Shown: positions 35,397-44,137, numbered from the stretch's first letter. The stretch: 64,000 nt of DNA from Corynebacterium kroppenstedtii (GCF_016894245.1 NZ_CP069792.1:806001-870000); one strand, 5' to 3'. Translations and numbers: made by a program. The notes: a model not told the origin generated them from the letters alone.

Positions 35397-36314
35397 TTAG
35401 ACGGGAACAATAACAGTGGGGACGGGCGAATTCCGCACAATCTGGTTTGTTGAGGAACCAAGGAAGGTATGCCCGAAGACCCCCAGCGTGGAACTGCCCA
35501 CGATGAGGAGGTCCCCTTTCTTCCAATCTAGATCGGTGATGGAACTTTCCCAGTCCGCGCCGGAACCAATGGCGAGTTCGACGCGGAGATCGTCGAAGCG
35601 CGCGAGAGCGCGTTCTTGTCCACGCTCAAGGATGCTCTGGGCTTGATCCCGCCATTGACGGGTGGCTTCTTTTGCGTGCTTGTACGGGGTTTCAGTGGGA
35701 TACATCGATGGCCCGTGGGGGGTGAATGCGACGAGGCGAAGGGGAACATCCCATCGGTGTGCGTAGTCGCACGCTTTCCGCAGAGCTTCTTGTGATTGGT
35801 CAGTGTCGACGTAAGCGCAATTGACCCGTGTGACGCCTTTTTTGGATGTTCGCAGGTCACGTGGGGCGAGCCCTAGGGATACAGGTGCGCAGTGAAGCAG
35901 AGCGTCCGATGTGGATCCGGCGACAAAGCGGCCCTCGGGCGCAGAAGCGTGGGATCCGAGCAAGACAATCGTTGCGTTGAAATCAGTGGCGGCTGCACTG
36001 AGGGCATCCGTTTCCGAGGTCGCGGTGATGAACTCAAAGGGGTGAGTGTCCAGGGAATCGTCCGGAACGCGAGCGTTTTTCAATGCTTGAAGAGCAGCAC
36101 GCTCACAGTTTTTGGTCTCTTTGCGGATCCAGTGTTGGTAGTCTTCTCCCAACCCGTCGGGAGTGTCAGATGGCCAGATGGAGGGCAAAACTGTGACGGT
36201 TCGGATGGTAGCTGGTGAGGTGCGGGCGATCCAGGCTGCGAATTCCTCGGCACTGGATTCGGCGGGATGGGGGCTTCGGGCGATGAGAATGCGAACCGGA
36301 GATTCGTCTGTCAC
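35397..36314 (-). CDS. Universal stress protein with two Usp domains
   Basis: 305-aa tandem UspA protein. The first domain starts RILIARSPHPAESSAEEFAA and ends TIVLLGSHASAPEGRFVAGS; the second ends GDLLIVGSSTLGVFGHTFLG then SSTNQIVRNSPVPTVIVPV, the ATP-binding G-2x-G-9x-G(S/T) motif. Such proteins bind ATP or nucleotides and modulate survival under stress. The first domain also keeps part of the ATP motif. Downstream is a three-TM protein on the same strand. Confidence 0.92.
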   Translation of the reverse strand: MTDESPVRILIARSPHPAESSAEEFAAWIARTSPATIRTVTVLPSIWPSDTPDGLGEDYQHWIRKETKNCERAALQALKNARVPDDSLDTHPFEFITATSETDALSAAATDFNATIVLLGSHASAPEGRFVAGSTSDALLHCAPVSLGLAPRDLRTSKKGVTRVNCAYVDTDQSQEALRKACDYAHRWDVPLRLVAFTPHGPSMYPTETPYKHAKEATRQWRDQAQSILERGQERALARFDDLRVELAIGSGADWESSITDLDWKKGDLLIVGSSTLGVFGHTFLGSSTNQIVRNSPVPTVIVPV

Positions 36315-36448
36315 GGTGGTGCTCCGTCGGTGAAAGTACTGGTTTCTAGTGTATGTCGGGTTTTATGAAAAAGAATAGAGGCTGGTGCCCGCGTCGGCGA
36401 TTATCTGGCGTAGGTGGTGCCCGTGTGTCAGTTTTTAGTGGACATCAC

Positions 36449-37024
36449 TTACGCCGGCTGCTGGTGGGGAGGCTGATCATCGTCGGAACCACCCTCATGA
36501 TCATTCAGCATACGCTCAAGGAGATCGGTTAACTCTAATGCTAGCTCTTTGCCATCCCTGGTGTATTGCGAGATAAATCGGGCAAATTCTCGGTTCCGTT
36601 GGGCATTGACGCGGTCTAGTTCTTGTTGACCGTGTTCGGTAAGGGCAACAGTGACTCCACGGCGATCGTGTTTATCACGTTCCCGAACGACGAGACCATC
36701 GAACTCTAATCGGTGAATGGCGTTTGACGCGGTGGGCATGCTGATGGATTCGTATTTAGCAATATCGCTGATGCGCATGGATCCGTGTTGTTCGAGGACG
36801 GAAAGTATAGAGATCTGACCAGCAGTGAGAGTGGTGTGGACTGACTGGCGGTAGTAGATCAGAACCAGCCTGTTGAAAAGGGGGCGAAGCCGTGCGGCGA
36901 GCTCGTCAATGGAAATGTCATCGGCGGATTTTTTCGAGGATTGCGTGGGGGCGTGGGATGGTGTGGCATCGACCGGAGAGGTGTCGCCTGAATTGTTATC
37001 GATGGACTTGTCAGTTGAGGTCAT
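36449..37024 (-). CDS. MarR-family transcriptional regulator
   Basis: 191 aa. After a disordered Ser/Asp N-terminus (1-45), a winged helix DNA-binding domain is visible: LTAGQISILSVLEQHGSMRI, SDIAKYESISMPTASNAIHR (recognition helix), then the wing VVRERDKHDRRGVTVALTEH. It is in the place of the Rv0042c MarR regulator of mycobacteria (near leuS). ATG 37024 is used; GTG 37030 is possible. The regulated genes are unknown; the tandem repeat at 37133 lies in its upstream region. Confidence 0.9.
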   Translation of the reverse strand: MTSTDKSIDNNSGDTSPVDATPSHAPTQSSKKSADDISIDELAARLRPLFNRLVLIYYRQSVHTTLTAGQISILSVLEQHGSMRISDIAKYESISMPTASNAIHRLEFDGLVVRERDKHDRRGVTVALTEHGQQELDRVNAQRNREFARFISQYTRDGKELALELTDLLERMLNDHEGGSDDDQPPHQQPA

Positions 37025-37132
37025 TATCACCAGGTACGTTAATCAGTAGAGGACCCCTCCCATTATATGGGGATTCTCACCCGCGCTAAAGCTGCTTGCG
37101 CGCAGCGCAAAGATTGGTAGCGCATCCCGATG

Positions 37133-37177
37133 CATGTCAGCGTGGTGCATGTCAGCGTGGTACATGTCAGCGTGGTG
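37133..37177. repeat. Three tandem 15-bp repeats upstream of the MarR gene
   Basis: Three head-to-tail copies of CATGTCAGCGTGGTG (the middle one ends TA) at 37133-37147, 37148-37162 and 37163-37177. They lie in the divergent MarR/DUF5318 control region, about 110 bp upstream of the MarR start. The rest of the 37025-37320 gap shows no gene. Confidence 0.85.
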
Positions 37178-37320
37178 CGTGAGTTCGATACGTTGGCCTA
37201 TGGGAACCGTGAAGTTCCTTAAATCGGCATTCCCGACGCTAGGGAAAGGTCACAGAAGATGCTAGAGGGCGGGTAGAGGAACGAAAACGGAAGTTGAAGG
37301 GGGACTTAGTAGAAGGTTTT

Positions 37321-37770
37321 ATGGGGGACGGTGTGGAGGGCTATACACGTGAGGCTATTGTGCCTATAGTGACCGGAGTGAGCTGGACAGAGACGAGGAA
37401 TCATCAGCTTGATCGTCAACGGTTGCTGGCTGAATACCGCCGAGGAGAAATCTCTGCGGAAGACTTGCGGCAGTCGTCGCGTCGGCTGATTGATGCAGCT
37501 GATTTCCATGGTGAACCACAAGATCGTCCGTGTCCGCTATGTGGAAAAAGGACGTTAAAAAATGTCATCTGGATATTCGGCGATAACTTGGGGAAAATAG
37601 CAGGGACCGCGCGTAGTCGTCGAGAGGTTGAGGCCCTGGCGGAAACCTATGGCGACATTACCGCCCACATCGTGGAGGTATGCGTGCATTGCCGGTGGAA
37701 CGTGCTGCTTCATGAGATGCTTGTTCGCGTAGGAAGTGGTACGTCCAAACCTCGCGTAGAGGAGAAATAG
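37321..37770 (+). CDS. DUF5318 protein (Rv0049-like), Cys-rich
   Basis: 149 aa. Matches the small DUF5318 protein encoded before ponA1 in mycobacteria. Seen: RNHQLDRQRLLAEYRRGEIS near the N-terminus, two Cys pairs forming a likely zinc-ribbon (CPLCGKRTLKN and CVHCRWNVLL), and VIWIFGDNLGKIAGTARSRR. ATG 37321 has AGAAGG 5 bases upstream; TTG 37294 is possible. It ends 5 bp before ponA and is probably in one operon with it. Role unknown, perhaps linked to cell wall synthesis by context. Confidence 0.88.
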   Translation: MGDGVEGYTREAIVPIVTGVSWTETRNHQLDRQRLLAEYRRGEISAEDLRQSSRRLIDAADFHGEPQDRPCPLCGKRTLKNVIWIFGDNLGKIAGTARSRREVEALAETYGDITAHIVEVCVHCRWNVLLHEMLVRVGSGTSKPRVEEK

Positions 37771-37775
37771 GACTA

Positions 37776-39764
37776 GTGAGTAATAAACAACCACAAAGGC
37801 AGGCCAAGATGTCTACCTGGAAAAAGGTGCTGCTATGGACAGGTGTGATCCTCCTTGTCCTCATTCTTGCGCCTGTTGTGGCATTCTTTTCCGCCTACGC
37901 GGTGACGAAGGTTCCGGAGCCTCAAGAGCTACAAACTAATCAGATTGCAACGATTTACGCGTCGGATTCCTCCACACAGTTGGCGCGCATCGTGCCGCCC
38001 GACGGTAACCGCACGGACATTGATCTGTCGGAGATCCCCCAACCAGTGCGACAAGCCGTTTTGGCGGCGGAGGACCGTTCCTTCTATTCCAACCCCGGTT
38101 TCTCCGTCAAAGGTTTCGGACGCGCTGCGCTCGGACTTGTGACAGGTAAGGAATCCTCTGGTGGTGGTTCCACCATCACCCAGCAGTATGTGAAAAATGC
38201 CCTCGTGGGCAACGAGCACTCCTACACGCGTAAGGCTAAGGAGCTCGTTATTTCCGCGAAGATGGCCCGCGAGTGGTCGAAAGACGAAATCCTCGGGGCG
38301 TATCTGAACACTATTTATTTTGGACGTAACGCGTATGGCATCGCCGCGGCGTCGAAGGCGTATTTCAACAAGGATGTCAAGGACCTCACGCCGGAGGAAG
38401 GCGCTGTGTTGGCTGCCTCTATTCAGCGTCCGTCGGAATTAGACCCGTGGACTAACCGCCAGGCTGCCGAAGAGCGATGGAATTACGTCATGGACGGTAT
38501 GGCCGAAATGGGCGCTGTTAACGGCGAAGAGCGCGCACACGCGGCATACCCGGAGGTTATTGATCCGAACACGATCGATACAGGGTCCGAAGTTGAGGGC
38601 ACGAATGGCTTGATTAAGTCGCAGGTCATGTCTGAGCTCGAGGCATCCGGCATTAGTGAGCAGGATGTCAACACCCAGGGTCTGAAGATCACGACGACGA
38701 TTGACCCCAAGGTTCAGAAGTCCGTGACGGAGACGGTCAAGAACCGCATGCAGGGCTACCCGGATGATTACCGGACCGCAGTGGTGTCGGTTGATCCCCG
38801 CAATGGCGCGGTGAAGGGGTATTACGGAGGCGATGATCCTAATGGTTGGGATTTCGCCAACACCGGCCTTCAGACCGGATCGACGTTCAAAATTTTCGGT
38901 TTAGCCGCAGGCCTTGAGCAGGGAATGTCGCTGTCCCGCGTGTACTCCTCGGCCCCAGTGACTATCAATAACCTGACTATTCAGAACTCTGAGGGCGAAT
39001 CCTGTGGTTCGTGTAGTTTGGCCACGGCATTGAAGATGTCGCTGAACACGAGCTTTGTGCGTATGCAGCACGATTTGAAGCACGGTTCAAAGGACACAGC
39101 GGATATGGCCCACCGCTTGGGTATCCCCACTGAGGTCAATGGCGAAAAGACATTGCAGGAAAAAGATGGTCAGGTTTATGACGGCGTCATCTTGGGCCAG
39201 TACTTAACCCGCCCAATTGACATGGCGACTGGCCTGTCCACGTTGGCGAATAACGGCATGTACCACCAGACGCACTTTGTTCAGAAGGTGGAGACGTCGT
39301 CAGGCAAGGTGCTGCTGGACCGGTCGGATGTTGAGGGTGACCAGCGGATTGATAAGGATGTCGCCAATAACGTCATCTCCGCGATGGAGCCGATCGCGTC
39401 GTACTCGCGTAACCACGGCTTGGCTGGAGGCCGGACCTCGGCAGCCAAATCCGGTACGGCTCAGTTGGGCGATACTGGCAATAACAAGGATGCATGGTTT
39501 GTTGGTGCAACCCCGCAATTAGCGACGGCGGTCTGGGTCGGCACTAATGACGGCCAGCCCATTTTCTACTCGGGCCGGCCGATGTATGGCGCTGGACTCC
39601 CAGCCGACATTTGGAAGCAAACCATGGATAGCTCCTTGCAGAACGAAGATTACATGGCCTTTGGTGATTCAGGTTCGTCGGGCTCTAAGCAGGCGAATAC
39701 GAATTCGGGCGGATCGAAGAAGACCTATACCCGAACGACAACGGTTCAACAGCAGCAGCCGTAG
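37776..39764 (+). CDS. ponA: Class A penicillin-binding protein PonA (amber-truncated tail)
   Basis: 662-aa bifunctional peptidoglycan glycosyltransferase/transpeptidase. Seen: N-terminal TM (VLLWTGVILLVLILAPVVAF), GT51 motif AAEDRSFYSNPGF (~97) and GGSTITQQYVKN, transpeptidase SxxK in TGSTFKIF (~369), SLN in SLNTSFVR (~423) and KSG in AAKSGTAQLG (~557). The stop TAG (39762) is followed by 63 further codons in the same frame to TAA 39954: Pro/Gln/Thr-rich with PETQETPAPTPQAP, as in longer PonA1 tails. A CAG to TAG change could explain the truncation; the catalytic domains are intact. GTG 37776 follows GAGGAG by 11 nt; ATG 37809 is possible. Confidence 0.94.
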   Translation: MSNKQPQRQAKMSTWKKVLLWTGVILLVLILAPVVAFFSAYAVTKVPEPQELQTNQIATIYASDSSTQLARIVPPDGNRTDIDLSEIPQPVRQAVLAAEDRSFYSNPGFSVKGFGRAALGLVTGKESSGGGSTITQQYVKNALVGNEHSYTRKAKELVISAKMAREWSKDEILGAYLNTIYFGRNAYGIAAASKAYFNKDVKDLTPEEGAVLAASIQRPSELDPWTNRQAAEERWNYVMDGMAEMGAVNGEERAHAAYPEVIDPNTIDTGSEVEGTNGLIKSQVMSELEASGISEQDVNTQGLKITTTIDPKVQKSVTETVKNRMQGYPDDYRTAVVSVDPRNGAVKGYYGGDDPNGWDFANTGLQTGSTFKIFGLAAGLEQGMSLSRVYSSAPVTINNLTIQNSEGESCGSCSLATALKMSLNTSFVRMQHDLKHGSKDTADMAHRLGIPTEVNGEKTLQEKDGQVYDGVILGQYLTRPIDMATGLSTLANNGMYHQTHFVQKVETSSGKVLLDRSDVEGDQRIDKDVANNVISAMEPIASYSRNHGLAGGRTSAAKSGTAQLGDTGNNKDAWFVGATPQLATAVWVGTNDGQPIFYSGRPMYGAGLPADIWKQTMDSSLQNEDYMAFGDSGSSGSKQANTNSGGSKKTYTRTTTVQQQQP

Positions 39765-39956
39765 CGTACTCGTGCACCCCAAACGCAGGCGCCACAGCAG
39801 CAGCAGTATGCGCCGGAGACGCAGGAAACCCCTGCCCCGACGCCACAAGCGCCTGATAATGGCGGTCTTAACATTCCGACGCGGACGCAGGAAATTGTCC
39901 CCGGTGTGGAAGTTCCCGTTCCGGACTTGGGCAATAACGATCAGCCAGCTCCGTAA
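39765..39956 (+). pseudogene. Detached 3' part of ponA after the in-frame TAG
   Basis: 63 codons, all open and in the same frame as ponA, beginning RTRAPQTQAPQQQQ and ending DNGGLNIPTRTQEIVPGVEV then PVPDLGNNDQPAP before TAA. The composition (Pro, Gln, Thr, Asn) continues the disordered tail upstream of the TAG, which supports the view that it was once translated. Confidence 0.8.
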
Positions 39957-39997
39957 ATAATCGACGAGTTGGCCCGTACAGAGTTAAGAAGGACATA

Positions 39998-41578
39998 GTG
40001 GCGTTGGGTGCAGGTAGAGGAAAAGAGCAGCAGGACACCGACGTGTTGAGGGTTCAGCCGAGCCTGACGGAGCCCGCAGCGCAACGGTGGACTCATTTCC
40101 TTGGGGGGCCTGTTGCGGGCCATGGTCTCGTCGGGCGAGCAGTGTGGGCCACTCCCCTTCGCGTCCTGATGGGCCTGGCCTTGGGCATGATGTCACTAGG
40201 TTGGCTGTCGAAGGCGAATTGTCTTCGTGGCGACGGTGACGGAGTGAATTGGACATCGAACCGTCAGTACATCTCGGGGTGTTATGCGGATTCGATCCCG
40301 CTGTACAGCATTGAAGGCCTGAAAGATGGGCACTTTCCGTATGTCTACTCCTGGGCCGGCGATGGTGGCACCCGCCATATGGAGTACCCGGTTCTCACCG
40401 GTCTGTACCAGTGGTTATGCGCACAGTTGGCCGCTCCCTTGCACTGGCTTGCTGACCTCATTGGATGGTCGGTGCCCCGCGTCGATTTTTATTTCGGCGT
40501 CAACGCCGTGTTCCTCGCGATTGCATGGATTGGGACGCTGTGGTTCACCTACCAGCTGGCCGGTCATCGGGTGTGGGACGTCATCTTGGTTGCTGCCAGT
40601 CCCATCGTGGGTGTGCATATCTTCACCAATTTCGACTCTTTAGCGACAGTGTGCGCGATGGGCGCGATTTTCCTGTGGACCAGGAAAAAGTACGCAGGAG
40701 CTGGGGTGCTCATCGGTCTGGGCACGGCCGCGAAGCTCTGGCCAGCATATATCTTGGGCGCTTTCCTGGTCCTGGTCATCCGTCACCATTGGCGGGAACG
40801 CACGGAATTCATCAACACGGTGGTCTCAGCAGTGGTCACCTGGCTTGTGGTGAATATCCCGATCATGATGGCATCCCCGGCTGGATGGGCAGAATTCTTC
40901 ACCCGGAATGGGAAGCGAGCAGCCGAAGATTCGACGATGTACAGCGTGCTCTCATGGGTGACGGGATTTAGTTACTCCACTGCTGTCCCGGTGAAGGCGC
41001 AGTCGATTATCTCGTTCGTGCTGTTCGGATTGTGTTGTGTCGGAATTTTGATTCTCGGACTGAAGGTGAAACGCGAGCCTGCAGTGTGGGAATTGTCGTT
41101 GTTGATCATCGCCGCGTTCGTTCTGACCAGTAAGGTGTGGAGCCCGCAATACTCGTTATGGCTCGTGCCCCTCGTAGCGTTGTCTCTCCCCCGCTGGCGG
41201 CTGGTATTCGCCTGGATGTGGGTGGAAGCTATTTACTGGTTCGTGCGCATGTGGTGGTTCACGGGTGCAGATAACAAAGGCGCTCCAGACTGGCTTTTCA
41301 ACTCCTTCGTGATTGCGCGAGATGCGCTTGTTGTGGCCATCCTTGTGCTGGTGATCCAGCAGATGCGTGGTACACGTCCCGACGCGCCACGAACGATGCT
41401 CCAGGCGGAGGTTCCTGGACAACAGGAAACGGGCGTGGGGGCGTGGACGTCGCACCATGGTGTAGCGGCGCAGCGCGGTGCGTCGTCGTCGGAAATGAGT
41501 AATCTGACGGCAACTAGCCGGGCGGGAACTAACTGGACGGACGTCGGTACACGATCAGATGTGGGGGCTTCAGCATGA
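39998..41578 (+). CDS. GT87/GT-C-type membrane glycosyltransferase (Rv0051-like)
   Basis: 526-aa polytopic protein in the position of Rv0051, next to ponA. Seen: 9-10 TM segments, DSIPLYSIEGLKDGHFPYVY preceding the first loop and MEYPVLTGLYQWLCAQLAAP (the EYP motif of DUF2029/GT87), HIFTNFDSLATVCAMGAIFL, KLWPAYILGAFLVLVIRHHW and VWSPQYSLWLVPLVALSLPR. This family uses polyprenyl-phosphate mannose; a mannosyl or arabinosyl donor role in envelope lipids is inferred. GTG 39998 has AAGGA at about 9 nt. The C-terminal 90 residues are disordered. The stop overlaps the next gene by 4 nt. Confidence 0.85.
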   Translation: MALGAGRGKEQQDTDVLRVQPSLTEPAAQRWTHFLGGPVAGHGLVGRAVWATPLRVLMGLALGMMSLGWLSKANCLRGDGDGVNWTSNRQYISGCYADSIPLYSIEGLKDGHFPYVYSWAGDGGTRHMEYPVLTGLYQWLCAQLAAPLHWLADLIGWSVPRVDFYFGVNAVFLAIAWIGTLWFTYQLAGHRVWDVILVAASPIVGVHIFTNFDSLATVCAMGAIFLWTRKKYAGAGVLIGLGTAAKLWPAYILGAFLVLVIRHHWRERTEFINTVVSAVVTWLVVNIPIMMASPAGWAEFFTRNGKRAAEDSTMYSVLSWVTGFSYSTAVPVKAQSIISFVLFGLCCVGILILGLKVKREPAVWELSLLIIAAFVLTSKVWSPQYSLWLVPLVALSLPRWRLVFAWMWVEAIYWFVRMWWFTGADNKGAPDWLFNSFVIARDALVVAILVLVIQQMRGTRPDAPRTMLQAEVPGQQETGVGAWTSHHGVAAQRGASSSEMSNLTATSRAGTNWTDVGTRSDVGASA

Positions 41579-41763
41579 CGTCACAAGTGACTTTGACGAT
41601 TGTTAGCGTTTTTATCGGCTTCTTTTTATTTACTGCTTCGTTTGCCAGTTTCATGTATAAGAAGCCGGCAAAGGTGACGTGGTGGCTATTCGGTATCGCC
41701 GTTTTCTTCATCACCGTTGTGCCGGTGACCGTTGCTGTCTTTTGGGCAACGCTCATTAACTAG
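41575..41763 (+). CDS. Small two-TM membrane protein coupled to the GT87 gene
   Basis: 62 aa, start overlapping the GT87 stop (ATGA). Two hydrophobic segments: LTIVSVFIGFFLFTASFASF and WWLFGIAVFFITVVPVTVAV with a KKPAKV loop. Small proteins of this kind are found after the GT87 gene in other corynebacteria, where they are hypothetical; assisting the glycosyltransferase is an inference from coupling. Confidence 0.75.
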   Translation: MTSQVTLTIVSVFIGFFLFTASFASFMYKKPAKVTWWLFGIAVFFITVVPVTVAVFWATLIN

Positions 41764-41913
41764 CCGGGGTGCTTACCACCTAGCCAATTAGTCCCATCTA
41801 GGTAAACAGTCTCCCCTCTAGCCAATTAGTCCCGCTTAGCCAGCTAGTCGTTTTATCTGGGTGGTGCTGCTGCGGACCATGCTTGGTTTTTATCTTCGGT
41901 TTATCTCCGGGTT

Positions 41914-41941
41914 TTGCCTCTGGCCAGCGGTTTGGTAGTCT
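41914..41941 (+). promoter_or_regulatory. Candidate rpsF promoter
   Basis: TTGCCT (41914-41919), a 16-bp spacer and TAGTCT (41936-41941) resemble a sigma-A promoter. The inferred leader of about 80 nt before rpsF has two short stem-loops (TTGC...GCAA at 41951; CGCGC...GCGCG near 41977) before AGGAGGTGAT. A S6:S18 autoregulatory site is possible but not shown. Nearby, the segment CTAGCCAATTAGTCCC occurs twice (about 41780 and 41818). Confidence 0.35.
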
Positions 41942-42030
41942 CGGGGGGTTGCTTGACGCAACGAACCCTCCTGTCGCGCTAACGATGGCGCGGCCGAAAT
42001 ACGACTAGACCATAGGAGGTGATGAGGTCC

Positions 42031-42318
42031 GTGCGTCACTACGAAATCATGATCATTCTCGATCCCGCGCAGGATGAGCGCACTGTAGCCCCGTCCCTGG
42101 ATAAGTATCTCGATGTTGTCCGCAAAGAAAAGGGCAACGTTGACAAGGTTGATATTTGGGGCAAGCGCCGTTTGGCCTATCCCATTCAGAAGAAAGAGGA
42201 AGGCATCTACGTTGTCGTGGACTTCACCTGTGAGTCCGCCACTGTGCTGGAAGTCGACCGTCTGCTCAACCTGAATGATTCGGTGTTGCGTACGAAAGTT
42301 CTGCGGACCGACGCCTAA
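42031..42318 (+). CDS. rpsF: 30S ribosomal protein S6
   Basis: 95 aa: [20 protein letters not shown] then [20 protein letters not shown] and [18 protein letters not shown], the classic S6. It binds S18 in the 30S platform. GTG 42031 is used since MRHYE is the family start; the near-perfect AGGAGGTGAT at 42014-42023 supplies initiation. First gene of the rpsF-ssb-rplI cluster; rpsR is not between ssb and rplI, as is known for corynebacteria. Confidence 0.96.
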   Translation: MRHYEIMIILDPAQDERTVAPSLDKYLDVVRKEKGNVDKVDIWGKRRLAYPIQKKEEGIYVVVDFTCESATVLEVDRLLNLNDSVLRTKVLRTDA

Positions 42319-42324
42319 AAAGGC

Positions 42325-42346
42325 ACACTGGTAAAAGCACCAGTGT
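42325..42346 (+). other. Intercistronic hairpin between rpsF and ssb
   Basis: 8-bp perfect stem (42325-42332 with 42339-42346), 6-nt loop, followed 4 nt later by TTTT. It could be a weak terminator/attenuator or an RNA-processing site setting the ratio of S6 to SSB. Confidence 0.5.
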
Positions 42347-42398
42347 CAGGTTTTATCTGACCACCAAAACCGGTTGTCCTGCAGAGAGAGGATTCATC

Positions 42399-42977
42399 AT
42401 GGCACAAGGAGAGACACCTATCACGGTTGTCGGCAATCTTGTTGCTGACCCAGAACTTCGTTACACCCCGTCGGGTGCTCCTGTGGCTAATTTCCGTGTG
42501 GCATCGACGCCACGCCGTTACGATTCCCAAACCAACCAGTGGGTTGATGGGGATGCGATGTTCCTTACCTGCAATGTGTGGCGCCAGGCCGCCGAGAACG
42601 CTGCCGAATCGCTAAAAAAAGGCATGCGCGTGATCGTGAATGGCCGCTTGCGTCAACGGAGTTTTGAGACTCGGGACGGTGAACAGCGTCGCGTTTTTGA
42701 AATCGAGGTCGACGAGGTCGGCCCGTCGTTGAAGTACGCCACGGCAAACGTCGAAAAGACGAGTGGCGGAGGCAACGGATTCAACCAAGGCGGCGGTGGC
42801 TTCGGTGGAAACCGAGGCGGAGGCTTTAACTCCAACCGTGGCCAGCAGTCTCAAGGCAACCAGGGCTTCGGCGGTTCCGGAGGGAACTCGGGCGCGGATC
42901 AGGATCCGTGGAATTCCGCTCCCAGCCAGGGCTCCAGCCAAGGGTTTGGTGGGGCAGATGATGAGCCACCCTTCTAA
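42399..42977 (+). CDS. ssb: Single-stranded DNA-binding protein
   Basis: 192-aa SSB. The OB fold occupies residues 1-115 ([58 protein letters not shown]). A Gly/Asn/Gln-rich linker (~120-170) ends in the acidic tip DDEPPF used to recruit partner proteins. AGAGAGG precedes ATG 42399. Essential in replication and repair; placed between rpsF and rplI. Confidence 0.97.
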   Translation: MAQGETPITVVGNLVADPELRYTPSGAPVANFRVASTPRRYDSQTNQWVDGDAMFLTCNVWRQAAENAAESLKKGMRVIVNGRLRQRSFETRDGEQRRVFEIEVDEVGPSLKYATANVEKTSGGGNGFNQGGGGFGGNRGGGFNSNRGQQSQGNQGFGGSGGNSGADQDPWNSAPSQGSSQGFGGADDEPPF

Positions 42978-43005
42978 CTAATCAACGTAAGAAAGGCTAG
43001 GGATC

Positions 43006-43458
43006 ATGAAGCTGATCCTCACCGCCGCCATTGACAATCTCGGTGTTCCTGGTGACATCGTCGAGGTCAAGGCCGGCTATGGAAGAAACTACCTGCTCCC
43101 GCGCGGGTACGCGGTCCCCGCTACTCGTGGTGCAGAGAAGCAGGTTCAGGATTTGAAGCGTGCGCAGGAAGCGCGTGCTATTCGCGACGCCGATCGCGCT
43201 CGCGAGGTCAAAGAGCAGTTGGCAAACCTGGAAGGCGTTTCTGTCGCCGTCCGCACTGCCAACAATGGCAAGCTGTTCGGGTCTGTTAAGCCTAACGACG
43301 TTGCTCAAGCCGTCGTAGCTGCTGGTGGTCCGGAGCTGGATAAGCACAGCATTGACATGACCAAAGGGTTTGTGAAGTCGACGGGTAAGTACTCGGTGGA
43401 TGTGAAGCTCCACGAGGATATCCACGGCACCATTAACTTCGAGGTCGTATCCCAGTAG
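43006..43458 (+). CDS. rplI: 50S ribosomal protein L9
   Basis: 150 aa. N-terminal domain MKLILTAAIDNLGVPGDIVE with VKAGYGRNYLLPRGYAVPAT, a long central helix (EKQVQDLKRAQEARAIRDAD) and a C-terminal domain ending TGKYSVDVKLHEDIHGTINF. AAAGG precedes ATG 43006. Last gene of the rpsF-ssb-rplI unit; the non-coding stretch that follows carries a probable structured RNA. Confidence 0.97.
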   Translation: MKLILTAAIDNLGVPGDIVEVKAGYGRNYLLPRGYAVPATRGAEKQVQDLKRAQEARAIRDADRAREVKEQLANLEGVSVAVRTANNGKLFGSVKPNDVAQAVVAAGGPELDKHSIDMTKGFVKSTGKYSVDVKLHEDIHGTINFEVVSQ

Positions 43459-43487
43459 TTTCTGGTTTTACACTTTTTGAATTCTTT

Positions 43488-43737
43488 CCGGGGACTCGAC
43501 ACCCCCGGTCGACAACAGCGTGTGAGCCCCATCCACAGGTTATTTCCGCATAGCGTGGGGTAACTCAGTGGTTGTTGGGGCTTGATAAGGGATGTGCCAC
43601 GTTTTCGTGGCCGTTCTGTGATACACAAGGCGCGACTCGACACCGCGCCGTGTTCTTCACTCCACGTTGGGTGTGCTTCGACACCACGCCCTGCGTGAAA
43701 TAACGACGGGTCTGGCAGATATGCCGGGCCCGTTTTT
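43488..43737 (+). ncRNA. Candidate structured RNA: three hairpins with a shared 9-nt loop plus terminator
   Basis: Three hairpins carry nearly the same loop on different stems. Hairpin 1: CCGGGG (43488-43493), loop ACTCGACAC, CCCCGG (43503-43508). Hairpin 2: GGCGCG (43629-43634), the same loop, CGCGCC (43644-43649), with an outer ACAC/GTGT helix across a bulge. Hairpin 3: GGGTGTG (43669-43675), loop CTTCGACAC, CACGCCC (43685-43691), with an outer CACG/CGTG helix. Stem sequences differ while pairing is kept. A further GCCACG-TTTT-CGTGGC hairpin is at 43596-43611, and a terminator closes the region. It could be the rplI 3' UTR or a separate small RNA. No convincing ORF overlaps. Confidence 0.5.
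43706..43737 (+). terminator. Rho-independent terminator downstream of the rplI region
   Basis: 12-bp stem (43706-43717 with 43722-43733) including two G-U pairs, loop GATA, then T residues to 43737. It ends transcription of rplI or of a separate RNA starting in the 43459-43700 stretch. Confidence 0.8.
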
Positions 43738-44107
43738 CGTATGCGCGGACCTTATACGACGAAATGTGTCCGTCTACCAGCTCCTTGTTCCATGCGCCGG
43801 CGCTTCGCGCTCCAGGAATTGGGTTCTTCCTGGGGTATTACCCGGGTTTTCCGTATGCGGGGATCGGCCAGGCGAAGAACATCATTCACGCAAGAGCTTC
43901 GTCGTTTACCTTCTGTTAATGGTGATAGAGATGTTGTCGGATGTCGTGGATGGGGCTGGGGATAACACGCACAGGTTAGGTGCTTGACAACCGGCTTTTT
44001 ACCCCAATTTGCTCGGATATTTCCCCAGTTCACGATAAAAAGGCCCAGCGTAGGAGCGGTTTTCCACCGGTACTGTGAGATTCGTCAAATCAAAATTTCA
44101 CAGGGCT

Positions 44108-44137
44108 GACCTGCGCAAACGCTCGTTTCCGCAGGTC
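44108..44137. repeat. Large inverted repeat upstream of dnaB
   Basis: 13-bp arms GACCTGCGCAAAC (44108-44120) and GTTTCCGCAGGTC (44125-44137) with one mismatch and a 4-nt loop. It is not followed by a T run, so it is not a simple terminator; it sits just before the DnaA box cluster. Confidence 0.7.

Noticed and set aside
37133..37177. CRISPR-like array
   Set aside because: The units are contiguous 15-bp repeats without spacers and no cas genes are present.
6387..39764. Amber suppression or stop-codon reassignment (TAG at 6387 and 39762)
   Set aside because: Two cases only, one in a decaying region and one in a disordered tail; simple nonsense mutations or sequencing errors explain them better.
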